Assembly: GCF_051020975.1 (NCBI RefSeq)
Contig: NW_027478167.1
Coordinates: 1,984,001-2,048,000 of the forward strand
Reading direction: 5' to 3'
Length of the DNA: 64,000 nt
Origin: Osmia lignaria lignaria
Taxonomy: Eukaryota > Arthropoda > Insecta > Hymenoptera > Megachilidae
Positions 24,100 through 36,335 of the stretch are shown here, in pieces. Every line of letters begins with the position of its first letter. Within the stretch, counting starts at the first letter, position 1. Below the pieces are notes generated by a model that searched no databases, had not been told where the DNA came from, and was given only the letters and a program-made list of their open reading frames with translations. A program made the translations under genes and the position numbers.

Positions 24100-25065
24100 T
24101 TGCAGATTCATCTCAAGGGAAGGGGTCTGACGGACATATTTCGAGATATTTCTTCTTCTTGTTGTTCTTCTTCTGCACAGCTAAGCTCGAAGTGGCATTT
24201 GCAGCTCGCAATAGTGCAGAGTTATCTCAAAGAAAGAGGCCACGGTGTTTCTGTACCTCTATTATGTTGGTGCGGCTTCGGAACTTTTAAATATCTTGAT
24301 ATATCTCGAGAACTACGCATCTGATCAAAAAATATCATAGAACATAAAAAGTAGGAAAGTTAATTCTCTACAAAAAAGGTCTCTTAACATTTTGCCATAG
24401 CTCGCTTCGTTTCCGAGATATTTGCAGATTCATCTCAAGGGAAGGGTCCTGACGGACATATTTCGAGATATTTCTTCTTCTTGTTGTTCTTCTTCTGCAC
24501 AGCTAAACTGGAAGTGGCATTTCCAGCTCGCAATAGTGCAGAGTTATCCCAAAGAAAGGGGCCACGATGTTTCTGTATCTCTATTATGTTGGTGCGGCTT
24601 CGGAACTTTTAAATATCTCGATATATCTCGAAAACTACGCTTCTGATCAAAAAATATCATAGAACATAAATTGTAGGAAACATAATTCTCTACAAAAAAG
24701 GTCTCTTAACATTTTGCCATAGCTCGCTTCGTTTCCGAGATATTTGCAGATTTATCTCAAGGGAAGGGGCCTGACGGACATATTTCGAGATATTTCTTCT
24801 TCTTGTTGTTCTTCTTCTGCACAGCTAAGCTGGAAGTGGCATTTGCAGCGCGCAATAGTGCAGAGTTATCTCAAAGAAAGGGGCCACGGTGTTTCTGTAT
24901 CTCTATTATGTTGGTGCGGCTTCGGAACTTTTAAATATCTTGATATATCTCGAGAACCACGCATCTGATCAAAAAATATCATACTACATAAAAAGTAGGA
25001 AACCTAATTCTCTACAAGAAAGGTCTCTAAACATTTTGCCATAGCTCGCTTCGTTTCCGAGATAT
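24100..25065 (+). repeat. Trimer, right copy of the 966-bp tandem duplication
   Basis: Units 24100, 24422 and 24744 look identical by eye to the preceding trimer over the full 966 bp. The catactacat, ctacaagaaagg, tctctaaac tail already exists in single form after 21202, so that was probably the source unit. Confidence 0.93.
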
Positions 25066-25387
25066 TTGCAGATTTATCTCAAGGGAAGGGGCCTGACGGA
25101 CATATTTCGAGATATTTCTTCTTCTTGTTGTTCTTCTTCTGCACAGCTAAGCTGGAAGTGGCATTTGCGGCTCGCACTAGTGCAGAGTTATCTCAAAGAA
25201 AGGGGCCACGGTGTTTCTGTATCCCTATTATGTTGGTGCGGCTTCGGAACTTTTAAATATCTTGATATATGTCGAAAACTACGCATCTGATCAAAAAATA
25301 TCATAGAACATAAAAAGTAGGAAACCTAATTCTCTACAAAAAAGGTCTCTGAACATTTTGCCATAGCTCGCTTCGTTTCCGAGATAT

Positions 25388-26675
25388 TTGCAGATTTATC
25401 TCAAGGGAAGGGGCCTGACGGACATATTTCGAGATATTTCTTCTTCTTGTTGTTCTTCTTCTGCACAGCTAAGCTGGAAGTGGCATTTGCGGCTCGCACT
25501 AGTGCAGAGTTATCTCAAAGAAAGGGGCCACGGTGTTTCTGTATCCCTATTATGTTGGTGCGGCTTCGGAACTTTTAAATATCTCGATATATCTCGAAAA
25601 CTACGCTTCTGATCAAAAAATATCATAGAACATAAATTGTAGGAAACATAATTCTCTACAAAAAACGTCTCTTAACATTTTGCCATAGCTCGCTTCGTTT
25701 CCGAGATATTTGCAGATTCAGCTCAAAGGAACTGGCCTGACGGACATATTTCGAGATATTTCTTCTTCTTGTTGTTCTTCCTCTGCACAGCTAAGCTGGA
25801 AGTGGCATTTGCAGCTCGCAATAGTGCAGAGTTATCTCAAAGAAAGGGGCCACGGTGTTTCTGTATCTCTATTATGTTGGTGCGGCTTCGGAACTTTTAA
25901 ATATCTTGATATATCTCGAGAACTACGCATCTGATCAAAAAATATCATAGAACATAAAAAGTAGGAAACTTAATTCTCTACAAAAAAGGTCTCTTAAGAT
26001 TTTGCCATAGCTCGCTTCGTTTCCGAGATATTTGCAGATTTATCTCAAGGGAAGGGGCCTGACGGACATATTTCGAGATATTTCTTCTTCTTGTTGTTCT
26101 TCTTCTGCACAGCTAAGCTGGAAGTGGCATTTGCGGCTCGCACTAGTGCAGAGTTATCTCAAAGAAAGGGGCCACGGTGTTTCTGTATCCCTATTATGTT
26201 GGTGCGGTTTCGGAACTTTTAAATATCTCGATATATCTCGAAAACTACGCTTCTGATCAAAAAATATCATAGAACATAAATTGTAGGAAACATAATTCTC
26301 TACAAAAAACGTCTCTTTACATTTTGCCATAGCTCGCTTCGTTTCCGAGATATTTGCAGATTCAGCTCAAAGGAACTGGCCTGACGGACATATTTCGAGA
26401 TATTTCTTCTTCTTGTTGTTCTTCCTCTGCACAGCTAAGCTGGAAGTGGCATTTGCAGCTCGCAATAGTGCAGAGTTATCTCAAAGAAAGGGGCCACGGT
26501 GTTTCTGTATCTCTATTATGTTGGTGCGGCTTCGGAACTTTTAAATATCTTGATATATCTCGAGAACTACGCATCTGATCAAAAAATATCATAGAACATA
26601 AAAAGTAGGAAACTTAATTCTCTACAAAAAAGGTCTCTCAACATTTTGCCATAGCTCGCTTCGTTTCGGAGATAT
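25388..26675 (+). repeat. R-Q dimer repeated twice (644 bp)
   Basis: Units 25388 (RK) and 25710 (QLE) are followed by 26032 (RK) and 26354 (QLE). The copies are nearly identical; differences include gcggtttcgg near 26207 and ctctttac near 26314. The unit before it, 25066, has gatatatgtcgaaaac, a variant shared only with 21524 (gtcgaacac), eleven monomers upstream. Confidence 0.88.
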
Positions 26676-28083
26676 TTGCAGATTTATCTCAAGGGAAGGG
26701 GCCTGACGGACATATTTCGAGATATTTCTTCTTCTTGTTGTTCTTCTTCTGCACAGCTAAGCTGGAAGTGGCATTTACAGCTCGCAATAGTGCAGAGTTA
26801 TCTCAAAGAAAGGGGCCACGGTGTTTCTGTATCTCTATTATGTTGGTGCGGCTTCGGAACTTTTAAATATCTTGATATATCTCGAGAACTACGCCTCTGA
26901 TCGAAAAATATCATACAACATAAAAAGTAGGAAACTTAATTCTCTACAAAAAAGGTCTCTAAACATTTTGCCATAGCTCGCTTCGTTTCCGAGATATTTG
27001 CAGATTTATCTCAAGGGAAGGGGCCTGACGGACATATTTCGAGATATTTCTTCTTCTTGTTGTTCTTCCTCTGCACAGCTAAGCTGGAAGTGGCATTTGC
27101 AGCTCGCAATAGTGCAGAGTTATCTCAAAGAAAGGGGCCACGGTGTTTCTGTATCTCTATTATGTTGGTGCGGCTTCGGAACTTTTAATTATCTTGATAT
27201 ATCTCGAGAACTACGCATCTGATCAAAAAATATCATAGAACACCAAAAGTAGGAAACTTAATTCTCTACAAAAAAGGTCTCTTAACATTTTGCCATAGCT
27301 CGCTTCGTTTCCGAGATATTTGCAGATATATCTCAAGGGAAGGGGCCTGACGGACATATTTCGAGATATTTCTTCTTCTTGTTGTTCTTCTTCTGCACAG
27401 CTAAGCTGGAAGTGGCATTTACAGCTCGCAATAGTGCAGAGTTATCTCAAAGAAAGGGGCCACGGTGTTTCTGTATCTCTATTATGTTGGTGCGGCTTCG
27501 GAACTTTTAAATATCTTGATATATCTCGAGAACTACGCATCTGATCAAAAAATATCATAGAACATAAAAAGTAGGAAACCTAATTCTCTACAAAAAAGGT
27601 CTCTTAACATTTTGCCATAGCTCTCTTCGTTTCCGAGATATTTGCAGATTTATCTCAAGGGAAGGGGCCTGACGGACATATTTCGAGATATTTCTTCTTC
27701 TTGTTGTTCTTCTTCTGTACAGCTAAGCTGAAAGTGGCATTTGCAGCTCGCAATAGTGCAGAGTTATCTCAAAGAAAGGGGCCACGGTGTTTCTGTATCC
27801 CTATTATGTTGGTGCGGCTTCGGAACTTTTAAATATCTTGATATATCTCGAGAACTACGCATCCGATCAAAAAATATCATAGAACATAAAAAGTAGGAAA
27901 CTTAATTCTCTACAAAAAAGGTCGCTTAACATTTTGCCATAGCTCGCTTCGTTTCCGAGATATTTGCATATTTATCTCAAGGGAAGGGGCCTGACGGACA
28001 TATTTCGAGATATTTCTTCTTCTTGTTGTTCTTCTTCTGCACAGCTAAGCTGGAAGTGGCATTTGCGGCTCGCACTAGTGCAG
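26676..28083 (+). repeat. Mixed Y/a/L monomers
   Basis: Units 26676 (aE with gcctctgatcg), 26998 (tcttcctct tract and cttttaattatc), 27320 (aE), 27642 (agctgaaagtgg with tctgtacagc) and 27964 (gcatatttatc, gaacggggcc). The last two resemble 14440 and 14762, so this run is related to the 14-17 kb blocks. Confidence 0.8.
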
Positions 28084-28739
28084 AGTTATCTCAAAGAACG
28101 GGGCCACGGTGTTTCTGTATCCCTATTATGTTGGTGCGGCTTCGGAACTTTTAAATATCTTGATATATCTCGAGAACTACGCTTCTGATCAAAAAATATC
28201 ATAGAACATAAACTGTAGGAAACATAATTCTCTACAAAAAACGTCTCTTAACATTTTGCCATAGCTCGCTTCGTTTCCGAGATATTTGCAGATACAGCTC
28301 AAAGGAACTGGCCTGACGGACATATTTCGAGATATTTCTTCTTCTTGTTGTTCTTCCACTGCACAGCTAAGCTGGAAGTGGCATTTGTAGCTCGCAATAG
28401 TGCAGAGTTATCTCAAAGAACGGGGCCACGGTGTTTCTGTATCCCTATTATGTTGGTGCGGCTTCGGAACTTTTAAATATCTTGATATATCTCGAGAACT
28501 ACGCTTCTGATCAAAAAATATCATAGAACATAAACTGTAGGAAACATAATTCTCTACAAAAAACGTCTCTTAACATTTTGCCATAGCTCGCTTCGTTTCC
28601 GAGATATTTGCAGATACAGCTCAAAGGAACTGGCCTGACGGACATATTTCGAGATATTTCTTCTTCTTGTTGTTCTTCCACTGCACAGCTAAGCTGGAAG
28701 TGGCATTTGTAGCTCGCAATAGTGCAGAGTTATCTCAAA
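28084..28739 (+). repeat. Single-monomer tandem duplication
   Basis: The stretch from gaacggggcc through ccctattatg, aaactgtagg, acgtctc, gatacagctc, ttccactgc and atttgtagctcgc occurs twice, 322 bp apart, with no difference seen. The second copy ends at about 28739, where gaaaggggcc replaces gaacggggcc. Both copies carry the same TAG in the plus frame (atttgtagctc). The breakpoints lie inside the monomer, not at the conventional unit boundary used here. Confidence 0.9.
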
Positions 28740-28929
28740 GAAAGGGGCCACGGTGTTTCTGTATCTCTATTATGTTGGTGCGGCTTCGGAACTTTTGAAT
28801 ATCTTGATATATCTCGAGAACTACGCATCTGATCAAAAAATATCATAGAACATAAAAAGTAGGAAACTTAATTCTCTACAAAAAAGGTCTCTTAACATTT
28901 TGCCATAGCTCGCTTCGTTTCCGAGATAT

Positions 28930-31505
28930 TTGCAGATTTATCTCAAGGTAAGGGGCCTGACGGACATATTTCGAGATATTTCTTCTTCTTGTTGTTCTTC
29001 TTCTGCACAGCTAAGCTGGAAGTGGCATTTGCAGCTCGCAATAGTGCATAGTTATCTGAAAGAAAGGGGCCACGGTGTTTCTGTATCTCTATTATGTTGG
29101 TGCGGCTTCGGAACTTTTAAATACCTTGATATATCTCGAGAACTACGCATCTGATCAAAAAATATCATAGAACATGAAAAGTAGGAAACTCAATTCTCTA
29201 CAAAAAAGGTCTCTTAACATTTTGCACTAGCTCGCTTCGTTTCCGAGATATTTGCAGATTTATCTCAAGGGAAGGTGCCTGACGGACATATTTCGAGATA
29301 TTTCTTCTTCTTGTTGTTCTTGTTCTGCACAGCTAAGCTGGAAGTGGCATTTGCGGCTCGCACTAGTGCAGAGTTATCTCAAAGAAAGGGGCCACGGTGT
29401 TTCTGTATCTCTATTATGTTGGTGCGGCTTCGGAACTTTTAAATATCTCGATATATCTCGAAAACTACGCTTCTGATCAAAAAATATCATAGAACATAAA
29501 TTGTAGGAAACATAATTCTCTACAAAAAACGTCTCTTAACATTTTGCCATAGCTCGCTTCGTTTCCGAGATATTTGCAGATTCAGCTCAAAGGAACTGGC
29601 CTGACGGATATATTTCGAGATATTCCTTCTTCTTGTTGTTCTTCCTCTGCACAGCTAAGCTGGAAGTGGCATTTGCAGCTCGCAATAGTGCAGAGTTATC
29701 TCAAAGAAAGGGGCCACGGTGTTTCTGTATCTCTATTATGTTGGTGCGGCTTCGGAACTTTTGAATATCTTGATATATCTCGAGAACTACGCATCTGATC
29801 AAAAAATATCATAGCACATAAAAAGTAGGAAACTTAATTCTCTACAAAAAAGGTCTCTTAACATTTTGCCATAGCTCGCTTCGTTTCCGAGATATTTGCA
29901 GATTTATCTCAAGGGAAGGGGCCTGACGGACATATTTCGAGATATTTCTTCTTCTTGTTGTTCTTCTTCTGCGCAGCTAAGCTGGAAGTGGCATTTGCAG
30001 CTCGCAATAGTGCAGAGATATCTCAAAGAAAGGGGCCACGGTGTTTCTGTATCTCTATTATGTTGGTGCGGCTTCGGAACTTTTAAATATCTTGATATAT
30101 CTCGAGAACTACGCATCTGATCAAAAAATATCATAGAACATAAAAAGTAGGAAACCTAATTCTCTACAAAAAAGGTCTCTTAACATTTTGCCATAGCTCT
30201 CTTCGTTTCCGAGATATTTGCAGATTTATCTCAAGGGAAGGGGCCTGACGGACATATTTCGAGATATTTCTTCTTCTTGTTGTTCTTCTTCTGCACAGCT
30301 AAGCTGAAAGTGGCATTTGCAGCTCGCAATAGTGCAGAGTTATCTCAAAGAAAGGGGCCACGGTGTTTCTGTATCTCTATTCTGTTGGTGCGGCTTCGGA
30401 ACTTTTAAATATCTTGATATATCTCGAGAACTACGCATCTGATCAAAAAATATCATAGAACATAAAAAGTAGGAAACTTAATTCTCTACAAAAAAGGTCG
30501 CTTAACATTTTGCCATAGCTCGCTTCGTTTCCGAGATATTTGCATATTTATCTCAAGGGAAGGGGCCTGACGGACATATTTCGAGATATTTCTTCTTCTT
30601 GTTGTTCTTCTTCTGCACAGCTAAGCTGGAAGTGGCATTTGCGGCTCGCACTAGTGCAGAGTTATCTCAAAGAACGGGGCCACGGTGTTTCTGTATCCCT
30701 ATTATGTTGGTGCGGCTTCGGAACTTTTAAATATCTTGATATATCTCGAGAACTACGCTTCTGATCAAAAAATATCATAGAACATAAATTGTAGGAAACA
30801 TAATTCTCTACAAAAAACGTCTCTTAACATTTTGCCATAGCTCTCTTCGTTTCCGAGATATTTGCAGATTCAGCTCAAAGGAACTGGCCTGACGGACATA
30901 TTTCGAGATATTTCTTCTTCTTGTTGTTCTTCCTCTGCACAGCTAAGCTGGAAGTGGCATTTGCAGCTCGCAATAGTGCAGAGTTATCTCAAAGAAAGGG
31001 GCCACGGTGTTTCTGTATCTCTATTATGTTGGTGCGGCTTCGGAACTTTTGAATATCTTGATATATCTCGAGAACTACGCATCTGATCAAAAAATATCAT
31101 AGAACATAAAAAGTAGGAAACATAATGCTCTACAAAAAAGGTCTCTTAACATTTTCCCATACCTGGCATCGTTTCCGAGATATTTGCAGATTTATCTCAA
31201 GGGAAGGGGCCTGACGGACATATTCCGAGATATTTCTTCTTCTTGTTGTTCCTCTTCTGCACAGCTAAGCTGGAAGTGGCATTTGCAGCTCGCAATAGTG
31301 CAGAGTTATCTCAAAGAGAGGGGCCACGGTGTTTCTGTATCTCTATTATGTTGGTGCGGCTTCGGAACTTTTGAATATCTTGATATATCTCGAGAACTAC
31401 GGATCTGATCAAAAAATATCATAGAACATAAAAAGTAGGAAACTTAATTCTCTACAAAAAAGGTCTCTTAACATTTTGCCATAGCTCGCTTCGTTTCCGA
31501 GATAT
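28930..31505 (+). repeat. Eight monomers, partly repeated seven units later
   Basis: Units 28930 (aaggtaagg, gcatagttatctgaaag), 29252 (gaaggtgcctg, tcttgttctgc), 29574 (Q with gatattcctt), 29896 (gcgcagc, gagatatctc), 30218 (agctgaaagtgg, attctgttgg), 30540 (gcatatttatc), 30862 (Q) and 31184 (tcccatacctggcatcg before it, gttcctcttc). The 29252 and 29574 heads recur at 31506 and 31828 (2254 bp). Unit 31184 matches 11220 and 13152, far upstream. Confidence 0.82.
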
Positions 31506-33115
31506 TTGCAGATTTATCTCAAGGGAAGGTGCCTGACGGACATATTTCGAGATATTTCTTCTTCTTGTTGTTCTTGTTCTGCACAGCTAAGCTGGAAGTG
31601 GCATTTGCGGCTCGCACTAGTGCAGAGTTATCTCAAAGAAAGGGGCCACGGTGTTTCTGTATCTCTATTATGTTGGTGCGGCTTCGGAACTTTTAAATAT
31701 CTCGATATATCTCGAAAACTACGCTTCTGATCAAAAAATATCATAGAACATAAATTGTAGGAAACATAATTCTCTACAAAAAATGTCTCTTAACATTTTG
31801 CCATAGCTCGCTTCGTTTCCGAGATATTTGCAGATTCAGCTCAAAGGAACTGGCCTGACGGACATATTTCGAGATATTCCTTCTTCTTGTTGTTCTTCCT
31901 CTGCACAGCTAAGCTGGAAGTGGCATTTGCGGCTCGCACTAGTGCAGAGATATCTCAAAGAAAGGGGCCACGGTGTTTCTGTATCTCTATTATGATGGTG
32001 CGGCTTCGGAACTGTTAAATATCTTGATATATCTCGAGAACTACGCGTCTGATCATAAAATATCATAGAACATACAAAGTAGGAAACTTAATTCTCTACA
32101 AAAAAGGTCTCTTAACATTTTGCCATAGCTCGCTTCGTTTCCGAGATATTTGCAGATTTATCTCAAGGGAAGGGGCCTGACGGACATATTTCGAGATATT
32201 TCTTCTTCTTGTTGTTCTTCTTCTGCGCAGCTAAGCTGGAAGTGGCATTTGCAGCTCGCAATAGTGCAGAGATATCTCAAAGAAAGGGGCCACGGTGTTT
32301 CTGTATCTCTATTATGATGGTGCGGCTTCGGAACTGTTAAATATCTTGATATATCTCGAGAACCACGCGTCTGATCATAAAATATCATAGAACATACAAA
32401 GTAGGAAACTTAATTCTCTACAAAAAAGGTCTCTTAACATTTTGCCATAGCTCGCTTCGTTTCCGAGATATTTGCAGATTTATCTCAAGGGAAGGGGCCT
32501 GACGGACATATTTCGAGATATTTCTTCTTCTTGTTGTTCTTCTTCTGCACAGCTTAACTGGAAGTGGCATTTACAGCTCGCAATAGTGCAGAGTTATCTC
32601 AAAGAAAGGGGCCACGGTGTTTCTGTATCTCTATTATGTTGGTGCGGCTTCGGAACTTTTAAATATCTTGATATATCTCGAGAACTACGCTTCTGATCAA
32701 AAAATATCATAGAACATAAATTGTAGGAAACATAATTCTCTACAAAAAACGTCTCTTAACATTTTGCCATAGCTCGCTTCGTTTCCGAGATATTTGCAGA
32801 TTCAGCTCAAAGGAACTGGCCTGACGGACATATTTCGAGATATTCCTTCTTCTTGTTGTTCTTCCTCTGCACAGCTAAGCTGGAAGTGGCATTTGCAGCT
32901 CGCAATAGTGCAGAGTTATCTCAAAGAAAGGGGCCACGGTGTTTCTGTATCTCTATTATGTTGGTGCGGCTTCGGAACTTTTAAATATCTTGGTATATCT
33001 CGAGAACTACGCATCTGATCAAAAAATATCATAGAACATAGATTGTAGGAAACATAATTCTCTACAAAAAAGGTCTCTTAACATTTTGCCATAGCTCGCT
33101 TCGTTTCCGAGATAT
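31506..33115 (+). repeat. Recombinant units including a tatgatggtg pair
   Basis: Unit 31506 matches 29252. Unit 31828 starts as a Q type (gatattcctt, tcttcctct), continues as R (gcggctcgcactagtgc) and ends as the gagatatctc and gatcataaaat type, so at least two switches lie within 322 bp. Units 31828 and 32150 share tattatgatggtg, which puts a TGA in the plus frame. Unit 32472 has an E-to-K hybrid tail, and 32794 is Q with cttggtatatc. Confidence 0.85.
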
Positions 33116-34725
33116 TTGCAGATATATCTCAAGGGAAGGGGCCTGACGGACATATTTCGAGATATTTCTTCTTCTTGTTGTTCTTCTTCTGCGCAGCTAA
33201 GCTGGAAGTGGCATTTGCAGCTCGCAATAGTGCAGAGATATCTCAAAGAAAGGGGCCACGGTGTTTCTGTATCTCTATTATGTTGGTGCGGCTTCGGAAC
33301 TGTTAAATATCTTGATATATCTCGAGAACTACGCGTCTGATCATAAAATATCATAGAACATACAAAGTAGGAAACTTAATTCTCTACAAAAAAGGTCTCT
33401 TAACATTTTGCCATAGCTCGCTTCGTTTCCGAGATATTTGCAGATTTATCTCAAGGGAAGGGGCCTGACGGACATATTTCGAGATATTTCTTCTTCTTGT
33501 TGTTCTTCTTCTGCACAGCTTAACTGGAAGTGGCATTTACAGCTCGCAATAGTGCAGAGTTATCTCAAAGAAAGGGGCCACGGTGTTTCTGTATCTCTAT
33601 TATGTTGGTGCGGCTTCGGAACTTTTAAATATCTTGATATATCTCGAGAACTACGCATCTGATCAAAAAATATCATAGAACATAAAAAGTAGGAAACCTA
33701 ATTCTCTACAAAAAAGGTCTCTTAACATTTTGCCATAGCTCTCTTCGTTTCCGAGATATTTGCAGATTTATCTCAAGGGAAGGGGCCTGACGGACATATT
33801 TCGAGATATTTCTTCTTCTTGTTGTTCTTCTTCTGCACAGCTAAGCTGAAAGTGGCATTTGCAGCTCGCAATAGTGCAGAGTTATCTCAAAGAAAGGGGC
33901 CACGGTGTTTCTGTATCTCTATTCTGTTGGTGCGGCTTCGGAACTTTTAAATATCTTGATATATCTCGAGAACTACGCATCTGATCAAAAAATATCATAC
34001 AACATAAAAAGTAGGAAACTTAATTCTCTACAAAAAAGGTCGCTTAACATTTTGCCATAGCTCGCTTCGTTTCCGAGATATTTGCATATTTATCTCAAGG
34101 GAAGGGGCCTGACGGACATATTTCGAGATATTTCTTCTTCTTGTTGTTCTTCTTCTGCACAGCTAAGCTGGAAGTGGCATTTGCGGCTCGCACTAGTGCA
34201 GAGTTATCTCAAAGAACGGGGCCACGGTGTTTCTGTATCTCTATTCTGTTGGTGCGGCTTCGGAACTTTTAAATATCTTGATATATCTCGAGAACTACGC
34301 ATCTGATCAAAAAATATCATACAACATAAAAAGTAGGAAACTTAATTCTCTACAAAAAAGGTCGCTTAACATTTTGCCATAGCTCGCTTCGTTTCCGAGA
34401 TATTTGCATATTTATCTCAAGGGAAGGGGCCTGACGGACATATTTCGAGATATTTCTTCTTCTTGTTGTTCTTCTTCTGCACAGCTAAGCTGGAAGTGGC
34501 ATTTGCGGCTCGCACTAGTGCAGAGTTATCTCAAAGAACGGGGCCACGGTGTTTCTGTATCTCTATTCTGTTGGTGCGGCTTCGGAACTTTTAAATATCT
34601 TGATATATCTCGAGAACTACGCATCTGATCAAAAAATATCATACAACATAAAAAGTAGGAAACTTAATTCTCTACAAAAAAGGTCGCTTAACATTTTGCC
34701 ATAGCTCGCTTCGTTTCCGAGATAT
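33116..34725 (+). repeat. Five-monomer block, left copy (1610 bp)
   Basis: Units 33116 (gcgcagc, gagatatctc, aactgtt), 33438 (cttaactgg), 33760 (agctgaaagtgg, attctgttgg, catacaacat), 34082 and 34404 (both gcatatttatc, gaacggggcc). Units 34082 and 34404 look identical, so the fifth unit is itself a duplicate. Confidence 0.88.
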
Positions 34726-36335
34726 TTGCAGATATATCTCAAGGGAAGGGGCCTGACGGACATATTTCGAGATATTTCTTCTTCTTGTTGTTCTTCTTCT
34801 GCGCAGCTAAGCTGGAAGTGGCATTTGCAGCTCGCAATAGTGCAGAGATATCTCAAAGAAAGGGGCCACGGTGTTTCTGTATCTCTATTATGTTGGTGCG
34901 GCTTCGGAACTGTTAAATATCTTGATATATCTCGAGAACTACGCGTCTGATCATAAAATATCATAGAACATACAAAGTAGGAAACTTAATTCTCTACAAA
35001 AAAGGTCTCTTAACATTTTGCCATAGCTCGCTTCGTTTCCGAGATATTTGCAGATTTATCTCAAGGGAAGGGGCCTGACGGACATATTTCGAGATATTTC
35101 TTCTTCTTGTTGTTCTTCTTCTGCACAGCTTAACTGGAAGTGGCATTTACAGCTCGCAATAGTGCAGAGTTATCTCAAAGAAAGGGGCCACGGTGTTTCT
35201 GTATCTCTATTATGTTGGTGCGGCTTCGGAACTTTTAAATATCTTGATATATCTCGAGAACTACGCATCTGACCAAAAAATATCATAGAACATAAAAAGT
35301 AGGAAACCTAATTCTCTACAAAAAAGGTCTCTTAACATTTTGCCATAGCTCTCTTCGTTTCCGAGATATTTGCAGATTTATCTCAAGGGAAGGGGCCTGA
35401 CGGACATATTTCGAGATATTTCTTCTTCTTGTTGTTCTTCTTCTGCACAGCTAAGCTGAAAGTGGCATTTGCAGCTCGCAATAGTGCAGAGTTATCTCAA
35501 AGAAAGGGGCCACGGTGTTTCTGTATCTCTATTCTGTTGGTGCGGCTTCGGAACCTTTAAATATCTTGATATATCTCGAGAACTACGCATCTGATCAAAA
35601 AATATCATACAACATAAAAAGTAGGAAACTTAATTCTCTACAAAAAAGGTCGCTTAACATTTTGCCATAGCTCGCTTCGTTTCCGAGATATTTGCATATT
35701 TATCTCAAGGGAAGGGGCCTGACGGACATATTTCGAGATATTTCTTCTTCTTGTTGTTCTTCTTCTGCACAGCTAAGCTGGAAGTGGCATTTGCGGCTCG
35801 CACTAGTGCAGAGTTATCTCAAAGAACGGGGCCACTGTGTTTCTGTATCCCTATTATGTTGGTGCGGCTTCGGAACTTTTAAATATCTTGATATATCTCG
35901 AGAACTACGCTTCTGATCAAAAAATATCATAGAACATAAATTGTAGGAAACATAATTCTCTACAAAAAAGGTCTCTTAACATTTTGCCATAGCTCGCTTC
36001 GTTTCCGAGATATTTGCAGATATATCTCAAGGGAAGGGGCCTGACGGACATATTTCGAGATATTTCTTCTTCTTGTTGTTCTTCTTCTGCGCAGCTAAGC
36101 TGGAAGTGGCATTTGCAGCTCGCAATAGTGCAGAGATATCTCAAAGAAAGGGGCCACGGTGTTTCTGTATCTCTATTATGTTGGTGCGGCTTCGGAACTG
36201 TTAAATATCTTGATATATCTCGAGAACTACGCGTCTGATCAAAAAATATCATAGAACATAAAAAGTAGGAAACCTAATTCTCTACAAAAAAGGTCTCTTA
36301 ACATTTTGCCATAGCTCTCTTCGTTTCCGAGATAT
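34726..36335 (+). repeat. Five-monomer block, right copy
   Basis: Units 34726, 35048, 35370 and 35692 match 33116-34403 at an offset of 1610 bp with only a few differences: ctgaccaaaa near 35273, aacctttaaat near 35554, gccactgtg near 35834 and tccctatt near 35848. The fifth unit, 36014, is again of the gcgcagc, gagatatctc type rather than a copy of 34404. Confidence 0.88.

Larger units (their letters stand above)
18626..25065 (+). repeat. H/S subfamily island (20 monomers)
   Basis: Most units here (18626, 18948, 19270, 19592, 20236, 20558, 20880, 21846, 22490, 22812, 23134, 24100) share a marker set almost absent elsewhere: gattcatctcaaggg or gattcatttcaaggg, ggggtctgacgg, aagctcgaagtgg, aaagaggccacgg and ctgtacctc; most also have tgcagcttcgg. 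Ordinary Y/R/E and Y/L units are interspersed (19914, 21202, 21524, 22168, 23778, 24744). Units 23456 and 24422 join an H head to an F middle and a K tail. The island is a local expansion of one variant. Confidence 0.9.
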
